Origin: Eopsaltria australis
Lineage: Eukaryota; Chordata; Aves; Passeriformes; Petroicidae
DNA length: 64,000 nucleotides
Assembly (NCBI GenBank): GCA_034509425.1
Contig: JAVTVJ010000342.1
Span: 1,054,001-1,118,000 of the forward strand
Direction of reading: 5' to 3'
The translations under genes and the position numbers were made by a program. Below are positions 48,045 to 60,067 of the stretch, in pieces (position 1 is the stretch's first letter; every line of letters starts with the position of its first letter). The notes under the pieces are model-generated. The model had not been told where the DNA came from, did not search any database, and saw only the letters and a program-made list of their open reading frames with translations.

Positions 48045-50318
48045 TGGGTCTGTGCCGCTGTCATGTTCAGATAGCAAAAATCTCTTTTTGATACATCTGT
48101 ATGCAGTGAAAATTCCTGGAAGGCCAATATAAATGAGCACACACTGCACTTGGTAATCATCTCTGTTTAGTACAGAGTTGGTGATTTCATAGGCTGGGAA
48201 ATAGTTCTTGCAATGGAAATTACTCTGTTCCATTCTGTCGTTATATTGTCATTTGCTTTCCTCAACGGGAATATATTCATTGTCAGGCCTGCCATACAGT
48301 CTGGAGTAGAGAGCAAGCTGATGATTTCATTTAATGGCAATTAGTGTGATCCAGCTGAAATCCCTGACTGTATTACAGACAGAGGTATCTCATTAATCTG
48401 ACAAGGTTTTCTCCTGTGATAGATCTTTGCAATTTTCCCTCTTAGAGGATTTTTTTTAAACCTTGGAGAATTATCTTACAGGATTTTGTGTCTAAAGGGT
48501 AATATTTCTTCAATTCCTGAAGTTAGGAAATTGAAGGAGTGGTCTCCCCAGCTCTGTGTCTTCAATGGAATATTGAAAGGCTCTGGAATAGCCTGAATAT
48601 CAGTATCAGGTGGGCCTGATATAATTTGTAATTTCTTTCAACATCTGCACTGAGGGATTGGGTGACCTTGACCAATGCTGTTACCTCTCATGGACCGTCT
48701 CCTTGCTTGTCCATTGTCTCATCTTTCCAGCTTGAAAAATTCCCAAAGCCTGGCTTTTTTGTGCTTAAAAGGTGCCAAGCACAAAACTCATTCAGGTGTG
48801 GAAATTGCACACAGACTTTAAGGGATTTTGCATAAATGAGAGGGATATGGAATCCACTTTTTATATCAGTCTTACACTGGTCCACCTTTCCAAAAATATG
48901 TAGTCTTTCTGGGCACAGCAAAACTTGGGGGATGTGCTCCAAGTGCAGGTGTGATGGGAGCTTTAGGCTGCAGGCTTTCTTAGCTCAGGTTAGGCTGTCC
49001 CATGCTCAGAGGAACAGCAGTGCATGGTTGAAAAGGACTCCCAAATTACTCCTAAATTACCTAATCTTACCCCATCTGGCTCCAGCTGAGGGATTGCTGT
49101 GGTGACCATATGCCAAAGCATCTTGCTAAACCACATGATAGCTCAGAACCTTCCCAGAGCTGAAATCATGTTAGCCACCAGCAGTGTGAAATGTTGATCT
49201 CACTGAAATGAGCAGCACAAGTGTCAGGTGATTTTATCAGGAATGCACACCTGGTCTATGGGATTGCCAGGCACTGGTGCCCAGAATGTCATTGCAGACA
49301 CTTGGAATCCAAGATGCTTTTGGGGCCTGTCATGCCTTTACAGAGTCCATGCCAGTTAAGAGAGTAAGTGATACATAATCCAAAAAAGCTGCCAAGTTTC
49401 AGTATTCTGAGTTATGTCATTAAGGTTTTAGGTGTTCACTGTCTAAGGTTTGCATCTCATGCCCAATAAATACATCAGGGCTGGATACAGGGCAAGATTT
49501 AGCAAAGAAAACCAGAACAAAATACGTCTGCAATGTACATTTGTGAAGAACTGTGTTGCAGTTCACAGAATCTTGCAGTAGTGGTCCCTGCAGAAAAGAA
49601 GCTGAGTGGCTGGGCTAGGTGGGACTGTCTCCTTTGGAAGTTGTGCTGTGCATGTTTTACAAACACTATCAAACCTCATGGGGAGCAGATAAAAATGTAA
49701 GTTTAGGCAGGATGCTTCCTGGGGGAGCAGGTATGAGCAACAGAAGATTTTAGCTTATGGGAAGCCAGCCAACTGGTAGCTACCATAATTTGCAGCTAGA
49801 AGAGGAAATTAAAACATGGCAGTCCACTTCTTTGTCATTTGATGTTTTTAATAATGTTATTATTACAGTTTATATTAAACAGTCACCAAAGACAAGCTGA
49901 CTAGACGTTAAATTAGTGGGCTCTTTTTTCTGCCCATAAAACCTGTTTAATACTAAGCAGCAAGCCCAAAAGATATTAAAGAACTACAGCTCCTTCGTTC
50001 TGCACAATATCACTTTAAAATAAAGTTAATCTAATTCATGATGTGCATCTATAGGTTTTACAAGGACCTATAAATTTCAGGAAATTAACTTCCTCATCAT
50101 CACATGTTTAAGCTGGTCTTTTTGAACAGGCATTTTATTTTAGGTTAATCACTGCTGAATTTTTTTCTGAAATCTGTTCGTGTTCAGTCTCTTGAAAGGG
50201 AAAATAAAGCTGCTTTTATTTTATTTATCAGATTGGGTTTTCTTTGAGTCACTTGTAGCAGGAAATGCTTGCTGCTAATGAAAGTACAGGCATACATCAC
50301 TGATACATGCTTTCATGC

Positions 50319-50332
50319 TAATTAGCTAATTA
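50319..50332. promoter_or_regulatory. Palindromic homeodomain-type site, candidate
   Basis: TAATTAGCTAATTA is a perfect 14-bp palindrome made of two TAATTA cores in opposite orientation. TAATTA is the known core for many homeodomain proteins, and paired inverted cores can bind dimers. It lies in AT-rich DNA with further TTATT and ATTA elements. No function is shown by the sequence itself. Confidence 0.35.
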
Positions 50333-53300
50333 TTCAGTTATTATGCAGATGGGTGAATTTGTCATGGTTTATTTTGCAAAGCAAAATTTTGAGGTAAGAT
50401 GAACCAAACTTGATAACATTGATTTCACTAGTGATAGGCAACTTTCAGCTGAAGGTGTGGCTTAAAAATCATAATGCAGTTATATGAGGTCATGCTGCAG
50501 GTAGTTTTAGAAGGTCTCAGTTTATTCTCTTTATTCATACTTCCCCTTCAAGTGCTGCCTGAAGTTCAAATCAGCTGAGCTACTTTCTGAAAGTTGAAAC
50601 AAATATAAACTCTATTTCAAGCCAATGTTATTATGAAGTTGTCTCTGACACTTCTCTAAACGTTCACAATTCTAATTTTCAGTAAACATCAGATTTGTCA
50701 CCTCAGTTGTTATCTACATCTTAAGTCAAGAGCACTTCAGCAGCAGTTTCTTCCTGCTGATTAATATTTACCTGCATGGTCTTGTCAGTCAGTACTTGAA
50801 ACCCAGAAGGCACCAAAACAGAGTTCAGTTTCTGTAATCACAGATGATAATAATGCACCTTCTGAAGAAACTGCAGCAATTTTACAGAGCGAGATTAACA
50901 CAATTTGCATCAATCAAGCAGTGACCTGATACCTGATGCCTTTCTGAGAGAGTTTGCACAAAATGTAAGAACATTTCTAAAACCCCAACTTTGTCTCAGA
51001 GGCTTGGCTCAGGGGTTTGAAAAAAACACCTTTCAAACTTCCTGAGAACGGAAAAAACCAGTTTTAAGCACAGAACTGGAATATGGTAGGATTTAGCAGG
51101 AAACATGGACACTGGGATTGTTGAACACAGGGAAAAGCTTACCCAACTCTGAGCTTCTCTTTCAGCACCACTTCTATTCCATTGGCACCAAAGCCAGTTC
51201 TTTTTTACGTCCACAAGGAGTGGATTTGCTGAATGACTTGACAGATAAAATGTTCTTCACTCACTGTCAGCCATAAATAAAAGCAGAAGTTTTGTAGCCT
51301 CATTGCTGGGGCCCCTTACCCTCTTTCACCATTACCTCCTGTTGTTTAGTGAGCTGAGGTATCTGCTGTCTGTTTTCTGTGTGAATCTGGGACTTTTTGT
51401 GTCAGGTCCTCTCTCTGCAAAATGAGCTTAATCTAACAATTCATAAGGTTTGGTTTTGGTGGCATTTCCCTCCATCTCACTGCTAAATGAGCTATTTTTC
51501 TTTTGGTGTAAACAAGGATTTATGACCCCTTTAACCAAACATTGGATAAAGAAAGGCTGGGATATTTTAGAGACAAGCTGTGCTGCTGTGTTACTGCTAC
51601 TTTTGCACTACAAGGTGACATATTCAACGTGAGAAACTCCTAACCAATTGAAATTACAGTCTCCTGGGTGTACAGAAAGCATGAACTGAAGAGAATCAGC
51701 TCAGGAAAGGCAGCATTCATTGATAGTTCATCTCTTTCTTTGTGTCACTAAGCTAATAAGGAGAATATCTGAGACCCACAGACTGCTTCCTTTTCTATTG
51801 TCCCCCAGAGTGCAGCTTGTGGGACTAGAAGAGTGAAAATTAAATTACCTTCTCATGCTTCAGATGAGCTGGATACCAAGGGACGCTTGAATAAAGTTCT
51901 AATCAACAGCCAGTTTTTTGTGTGTAGCCAGAGAGGAGCAAAAACCCATGAATGCAGGATAATTATAAAGTCAGTCTTTGGCACAGCAGTTGCTGTAAAA
52001 GGGAAGCCAAAGAACAACCTGCTCCTTTGAGGCATTAAAAGCTGGTGTCGTCAAGGTGTGCTGACTCCTGACCCCGTTTCCTCTGTGTGCTGTTATGAGC
52101 AGGTGGCAGGGAATATGGATTGTGTGTGTCCTTTCAGCCCCAGAAATCTGGGAGGATTTTGTCACCCTTTATTTCTTTAGTTTTTACATTCAACCTGCCT
52201 TGTTACCTCTTTTCAAAATCTCTTTGTTCTTATTGACCTTGCTTTGTCCCTGCCTAAATATACACTTGGCGAGTGGACGACCTCAAATATGTGTTTTTAA
52301 TTGTGTGATAAAGCTTTACATGAATAAAATTGGAGTAGCCAGAGGGAGGCTGAGACGTGGCCATCTGCTTACAGTCTTGCAAATTTTCTGGAACCTGCAA
52401 TTATCTGAGCAGGAGCTCAGTTCTCTAAGTGTCTGAGTTCTTTGTTTGTAAGTGCAATTAAGTCTGTACTGTCTCTTAATGACCAGCTGCTTCTTAAAAA
52501 TTTAAGTTGAAAAAAAGTTTGTAGCTTAGAATGAACTGAGAATTGGCCATTAGGTATGTTTGGTTTTAGTGTTTCTAATTCTTGGCTCGAGCCATGAGAG
52601 AGGGTTGTTTGACATGGTAGAATATGAAATAAAGTGTTTTTAAAAATTGGTAGTTTGTTTTGAGCCACCTCAGCTGTAGCAGCTCAAATTGCATCCTTTG
52701 GAAAAGTGTTACGCATGGAAGTAGGGGCACACTTCATCTTCAGAGTGACTTTAATGAGGCAGAGGGAACTCTCCAACACTCACATGGTGGCCTCTGCATG
52801 TCCCATGGTTTAGTTAACCTTGGCTGGCCTTGTCTGTCTCCCAGGAGGTTTTTCAGTACCTTTAACAGGAGCTCCCCACTTCCAAGGTGCATCTGTCAGG
52901 CTTTAAACTGCTCTCCATGCAACCACTTTTGAATATATGCATTGAAATTACAGGAGGTCCTTAATTATCCAAAGGAGTTGGGACGACGTTGCTTCTGGCT
53001 TTTATTCATCCATATTTCTGTTTGTTGCTTGCACAAAAATGAGCTCTTCAGATGAATTGCACCTGGAAATTAGTGCATTGACATTAGACAAAGTGCAAGG
53101 AAATCTGTGCTCTAAGGGTGATAGATACATAGAAATAAAAAACAGTAGCACAAAGGCAACAGGAAAAGCAAAGGCAAAAAACAAGTTGTCCAAGACTGTG
53201 AGTAGAAAATAGTGAGATTGTGTTGTACTGGGACTTGGTTTATATTTTTCATTCGTTGAATGTCCATTGCAATAGAAATACTCACCTGAAAGGCAGTCCC

Positions 53301-53598
53301 AAATTGAATCATATTTAACTGGGTGAAGATGAAGGGCTCTATTTGAATGGTTTGAAAAATGTTATGAGAAGACAGCAGAATTGATGGTCTGAATAGTCCA
53401 AATACATGTGAGGGAGGATTTCTAGACTCAGAAGTAGTGGGACCTCTGCAAGCAGATCAGTAGAGTCCATCCAATAATTAACCAAGCTGGTGACTGCTCA
53501 GTGTGGTTTCTCTCTCGTAATTTTTCTGGAAAGTCCAGGAAAAAAATTACCTGTTAAAACCAGGTGAAATAAATGCTCATTCTTTCCTGTGGTCGCCG

Positions 53599-53647
53599 CA
53601 GGAGGATCCTCTCTATTTACTGTGCCAGATCTTGGCAGATCCTCCTG
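53599..53647. repeat. Inverted repeat (10-bp arms)
   Basis: CAGGAGGATC (53,599-53,608) and GATCCTCCTG (53,638-53,647) are exact reverse complements. Between them TGCCAGATCTTGGCA is itself nearly palindromic, so the stretch can fold as a nested hairpin. Confidence 0.8.
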
Positions 53648-56600
53648 TGTGCTTTATAAAAGAGCAGAGCAAAGGAAAGGGAGTGGAAAACAAACAGAAC
53701 GTGCAAAGACATAAATCTTTATTTTATAAAAAGTAGCAAAACGGGACTGATGGGTCTGGTGCACGTTAGGAAAAGGGTTGCAGTGTTAATAGTTTGGAAG
53801 CTGACCCACACTAGGACACCAATCAAAGTTAATGAGCTGAGTGTACATTAAAAGGACAATATAGAACACATCTGCTTTAATGGCATCTCTTCTCTGCTTT
53901 TGACTGCACCTTCAGGTAGCCTAGAAATGATGAATGAAGCACTTAGATTAAAAACCTTGTGGATTATCATTAACTGAATTCAAATCAAAAAGACTAGTGT
54001 TGCCTATCATAGAAATGGACTTGGGGCAGATATGACAGCCCTTACCCAAACATTTCAATTTACCAACCGAAGGCTTTTTTAATAAGTGTTTATTTAAGCA
54101 ATACATTTTGTATCTTCTCTTTCTCTGGCTGCCAATCTGAAAGACATTCATCAGTGCATCTTTCTTTCATACCCTTGGTGGCTGAGTTTCAAGCTTTTTA
54201 AAAGAAAGTCAGAAATAATTGAACTTATTTGTTAACATGGAAGCAGAAGAACACTGTTTTTGCCAGAAGTGGGAATGTAAAGATAATGCCTCGTTCTTGT
54301 TCTTCTTTCCATTAGTCCAAGCTGAAGATTTCCATTATTCAGTTGTGTTCCACCCAAGCCTGGTGACTGCCAGGGGGATGGAGCCCCTACAGAACTGAGA
54401 GCTGCACAGATGTGTAAGGAAAGGGATTTACCTTTGAGAACTTAGAGTCTACATGAATGCAACAGGCAAATTATTGGAGATGCTGTTTAAATCTTGTTGG
54501 TCCTTTGATGGTTTTTGTAAGTTCCTGTTTGTTTCTGCTGCTCTTTCCAAAGTGAGTTGAGTTTTAAACAAATCACTGGATTTCTTTCTTCTTTTCATTA
54601 TTTCCTTTTCCTTTTTTTTTAAAGAATTTTTTATTTTTCTTTCTTAAATAACTTTTCAAAGATCTCTGAGTTCTCTTACGCCTCAGGCAGTCTGGAAAGG
54701 CCCCCCAAGTGGTTAGTCCCAGTGTCTCTCAATTTAGAGTTTATTTCCTTAGGATTTGTTCCTGTACTTTTCAAGCCAAGAAGAACTTTATGCAGAGAAT
54801 TCTGCCTCTGAACACCATATAAATCATGTAGCACAGTCTGAGAGCCTTTATTAAACTTGTGCTGGAGATCTCAAATTGGGAATTAATGGCTTTGTAGAGT
54901 TTGGATCATTGTACTTCTTCCCGAGGGCAAACATTAGATGGGTAGGTTCGTCCTGTGTCTCCTCCTGCCTTTGGCAATGTAACCACAGGCTGTTCTGGGG
55001 GGAGATGTCTTGAAAGAAGAGTGGAATTGCAAAGATCTCTGCCTGGGAGAGGGAACTGAATATCTGAGACCACTCGTGCTGCTTTTGAAGAGACAGGCAT
55101 TTAAAAACAGCAGGAAATACTGCAGGGGCAAACAAAGAGCTGTACCCTGTATTTACTGATTCTGGAGAAATTGCTGAGGTGCCACTTAGCTGGACAAGAC
55201 TTCCAGGCATGCAGGGGCTGTTTAACATTTAGTCTGTTTGGCTGGGGCTAGGCTGGATGATGAGATTTTAGACATAGCAATATAATTCTTGATTAAATTT
55301 TACCCCGTAGTTACTGATAGCATACACAGTTAAAACCAAATGAGAACATATGTTCTTCTAACTAAAACTTTCATTTATAGTCTGGCTTTTCTAAAGCACT
55401 GGAAGTATCTGCATTTTTAAAGGCTCTAAAGAAAATGAAAGAAACAAAAAAACCAGTTGTATGTTCTGCTACAGAGTTTTGTGTAAAAAAAGGTTAAAAA
55501 AGTAAAGAAAGGTTTGGACTGCAGCTCAGAAACCTGCTTAATCACTACCTGAAATCTAAGCAGATTGTGCCTTGTACTGCAGCTCCTCAGAGTGATGAGA
55601 GGCTACACTGGTGCCCTGACGCTGGTTCTTTTCCAGCTGGAAAGCTCTGGTGGTAGAAAGGCTCCCCAGTCAAATTTGGGGACCATACCATAACTGCTTC
55701 AATGATTCAGCCATGAGAATCAGTAGCAGTTAAAAAAATCCAATCTGCAAGGTGTTTTCATGGGCTAACCTGAGTGTCTTTGACACACGTGAGGAAACTT
55801 TGGCACATGACAGAATTTTTTTTCCTGAATGGCTTCCATGAAATGAGAGCTCATGGGACAGCAAATTGCCATAAAGCCTAACAAGTCAGAGGTTTTATTC
55901 TATATTGTGAAGTCACTCTATAATATACAGAGTAGAGGCAGATGTGTGTCTTGATCAGTTTTTAAGGGCATAAAAGATTTGAGGGAATTGTTGTTAGCTT
56001 CCTGGCATTATAATGAAAGTGCAGGAAGGATAATGTTACTTAGACATGGCCACGTGTAGGCATAGAACCCTTTAGTGCACACCATTAACTGAGGATTAAA
56101 GAAGAAGTAAAACTCTGGCAGTACTGAGAGATTTCATAGAAACCTTATGGTTTCCCTGTTCATCTTTTCCATAAAAATAACCAAGATTTGCTAGGGCTCA
56201 CTGGTGGTATCTGTTACCATGGAGACTGGGGTTCAAGTTGTTTTTAAGGCACAGAAAACTGATGGTTGTGGACCCATATCAAAGCTTTCTCCTTTAAAGC
56301 AAATATTATGTATAGGCACAGTTAAAGCCTAATTTGCAGAAGTGCCCACGCTGCAAGAAGCAGGAATGTTAAGGATCAGACCAAAGGTCACTGGGAGCTC
56401 AGTTCTTCCACTGATGGGGAAGCCAAGCAATAAAAAGTCACTCTTGATGAAGTGCTTTCGAAGGCTGTAATTACTGATGTCTGAGGAAAAGCAGCACTGA
56501 ACAAAAGCAAAACTTGAAAGAACTATTGCTGTGCAGATGATATTAAATAACACACATAATGGCCTGAAAGCAACAGGGAGCCAGAATCATGTCTTAGTGT

Positions 56601-57990
56601 GACCTATGGAATTATTGTGCCAGATTTTAGAGACTTGGGGCACATCATAAAAGAAATATCTTTGGACTGGATTTTTAGGATCAGCTGTTCATGCACAGCC
56701 TCTCTATCCTATCTCCTCTTCATCTGGAGAATTCCTGCTTTTAGGAGTGAGCTGTGTGCCATTTGTACACTGATGCCATTTCTGCTGCTAGAAGCCTCTG
56801 CTGACCCCACAAACCAGAACCTGGGCCCTCTCTCTCCTGTGGCAATAGGAAGTTTTCCTCCTGACTCCTGATGGTGCAACTCTCAACTCCATGGTTTTAA
56901 AGTTGACATATTAAATTATCAGGCACACCGTTTTCTGTCCAGTTTGTCCAGTGCTTTTAGATCACCCCAGATGTTTTTCTGCCCTATCACAGCATGTGGT
57001 TTTAGGCTGGTTGAGAGAAATGTGCATGCATTATAATAAAATCTATGACTTCTTAGTTTTAAACCACCTCATCAGAAGTCCTGATAAAACATAGCTTTGT
57101 TTTCTAATGAAACTGCTGTAGGAAGAGTTTCTGAGGCTAATATCCAGTTAGCCATCATGAGGAGAATTTTTGGAAATCTATGCAGGCAATGACCAAGAAC
57201 ATCTGGTTTTGAAAATGGCAACTTAAATTTCAAAGAAACTATTTACATTTTAATAGCCCTATTCTCTGAAAGTTCCTGGAGTCTGATATTTCTGATTAGG
57301 AAAGTGATCTCTGGACCCACATTTTGTATTTGGTGTTCGTTGTAGTAACAGACCTAATGAAATTATCTTGTATCAATGTGGATGCACGTAACATGCAATT
57401 ACAGAGGAATTCCATTGTCACTTAGCAATGAGTTATCACAGTATTCCTTTGAAGTCTGGTATTTCAGTAAAAGACAGGGAGAATGGCATTTAAACTAATT
57501 CTCAAGGATAAAACTGAACAGGATTCCAGTTACTTCTTTTAATGAGGAGAAGTTTTTTTGTTTTCAGCTTCTTTGCTAAATGACTGACTGATGTAGGAGT
57601 GGCCTTTCAAGCAGCCTTATTCAGTTTAAAATTTAGGCTCCTCAGTGACCTAGATATTTTAAAATGCTCCCTCATTGGCATCTATTAATCATGGCCACAA
57701 TATTAATAAGTACCTTCAACATGCAAAGAGCTTATTATTGTTGATTTTTTGGGGAACTTAGAGTTGCTGTTAGATGTGTGTGTCTGTGTGTAAAATGCAT
57801 CCTGGAGCGTCAGGGTGGGGCTGATGGAACAGCTGACAACATTGTCCAGTGATGGTGGCAGACACTTCCTGAGATAAGGTCTTACTGCCCCTGATCTGGA
57901 ACTTTGAACAGCAGGAGACTGAAATTTTCAGGGTATGGTGTTTTCTAAAGAGTAATTGCTTGATTGTTTGGGAGATTGGATGTTTGGTTT

Positions 57991-58019
57991 GGGGTTTTTC
58001 TGGGGGGGGGGAGGAGGGG
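57991..58019 (+). repeat. G-rich run, possible quadruplex
   Basis: Runs of 4, 10 and 4 G with GG between lie within 29 bases on the plus strand. The length of the 10-G run may be variable or misread. Confidence 0.7.
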
Positions 58020-60002
58020 CTGATATCTGCAGCACAGAGCCAGAAAAGCTTTGCCATTGTCAAGAATGAAGGTGGGACAGAACACAGTCACTTCTGCTAA
58101 AATTCTCCTTTGAAGAAGCCTAATGCCCTGACTCTCCAAGGCAGGAAATTGAAATCTGCTAGGGATTAACCACTGAGCCAGGGATGTTCCTTTTGGTTTC
58201 CTCCTGAAATTGAAATGAAGCCTGTCCATTTGGGGATTTTTTTGAATCATTGTAGCCCGATGTGCCAGCTGGGTGATGGCTTTTTTGTTAGCCTCTGTCT
58301 ATCCTTCCACCCAAAATCCCTACGCAAGCAGGGAGCTGCAGAGAGCACAACCATCTCTGTCTTCTGATCTTTCCTCCACACTAAATTTGTGTAATCCCCA
58401 TGAAGCACACCTTACAAAGATAATCCTATCCTCTCTCTTGCAAGCTGGTACTCCTTCTCTTTCCCATCTAATTCAGTTTTTTGGCATTTTCCTGCACTTA
58501 ACATTTGGCACCCTTTACTTCAGAAACTTTTAAACAGCTCTCATTGAGAGTTTTATATTTCATGACAAGTTTATAACTTAACCAGAAGTTTTCAAACATG
58601 CTTGAGGAGTGTGGGGGCTCGTTTCTTCAATGACAAACCTTCAGGAGGTTTCCAAAATGTCAGGGTGGGTTGTGAGGAAACACCAACATGTAAAGACAAA
58701 TGACAGGCCTAAGCAAAGTCCATAACAGAGATCTGTGAAACACCTTTATGAAGTTCAGTGGATTAAAGAGTTTATATACGGTTATAGATCCAATTAATAT
58801 TGCCAGCTTGGCAGTTAGGCCATGGAGGGCAGTTGTTTACCACAACATCACCTCAAGTTTTGTCGACAGATCATCACAGTTGCTGTTTTCTATTTAAGAA
58901 ATTCATGCCTGGAGCATCTGATGTGAAGTGTATTGGAAGAGATATGTGCACTTCATCTGTCTGTGCTAAGACAGTTACTAGCCCATGCTGTCAATCTAAG
59001 CACTTTTAGAAGCCCTAAAAAAAACCCCAACAGTATAATCTGAGAAATGTTGATGTTTATGAGATGCTGAAATGCTACATTTATGAGAGTCAAGTGCCTA
59101 AGCAATTAGCCAGATATAACTATCCTTTTATAAAGGCAGGGAATCAGAACAATATACAATGAATGTATAATTTTTTTTCAGATGTATCTATTTATTCAAT
59201 ATTACAATGCCTGCAAAACTTTAAAATACTGGCTTTTTTTCGTTATACAGTCATAGGCACATTCCCACCTTATGGGAAAAGAACAGGAGCCAAAATGACC
59301 CCTATAAAACTTATTTCAGACGAATAGAGGAACTCCTTCTAACATCAGTGGCCTTTGAATCCTGCCCTGGGAGATTTTATGGGTTGCCCAGAACCACTTC
59401 TGAAGTCTGGAAGCAGATTGCACAAACTTCTGTGCTCTGCCAGGATGCCTGACCCACACAGCTGCCCTGGGAGATGTCCCTGAGGGATACAGGACAGGGC
59501 AAAATTGGTGTGCAATGCACCTTCCTGTCAAGAATGAGGAATATTGAACGGAGGAGGAGGAAGCTCATCCAGGACATGGCAAATGCTGCTCCTCACAAGC
59601 CCTGGTGACAGTGCCTGACCCTGGTTTTTAGTGGAATTACTGTTCTTACAGCCCACAGAAATTATGTGAGTCTAGGGTTCAAGGCAGGTGGCAAACTCAT
59701 ATCTGTATTCAGCTTCGGTAATTTCGAACCAAGAGACGATTTGTGTCCCTAAGTGCTGGGTGTGCTGCTAACGAGCTGTGGTTGCCTCATTAGTGCAGTG
59801 AATAGCACCATCTAGGGACCAGGATGCTTTTTGGGTCTTCAAACTCTGCAGGATGGCCTCAGTGTCAGCTGTACAGAGCACATGTGCCCTTCATCAAGCC
59901 AAGCTTTTTTATATTTATTCTATTGCAGGCACACATATAATATTTCCCCTAGTTTATATCTGTAGATATGCATAATAATTCATATACATTATATTTCCCT
60001 CA

Positions 60003-60003
<1 letters not shown>

Positions 60004-60041
<38 letters not shown>

Positions 60042-60067
60042 TGCATATATATATGTGTGTGTGTGTG
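60004..60067. repeat. TA/TG microsatellite with palindromic core
   Basis: A TG start, a long TA run, the palindrome TGCATGCA at about 60,039-60,046, a second TA run and a TG run. The arms make it nearly self-complementary. Confidence 0.95.

Larger units (their letters stand above)
44974..53570. other. Unique non-coding sequence
   Basis: No gene or transposon is recognised. It contains a perfect 12-bp tandem pair (48,021-48,044) and an AT-rich zone at 49,800-50,950. That zone holds a homeodomain-type palindrome and an ATTTGCAT octamer (50,903-50,910) and is the best candidate in the window for a conserved enhancer. Open frames reach only about 113 codons and are unlike known proteins. Confidence 0.55.
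53571..60003. other. Unique non-coding sequence
   Basis: No gene or transposon is recognised. A 10-bp inverted repeat lies at 53,599-53,647 beside a TATAAAAG at 53,655-53,662. Long T- and A-rich tracts lie at 54,595-54,650 and 55,430-55,510, and a G-rich run at 57,991-58,019. Open frames are at most 125 codons and featureless. Confidence 0.55.
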
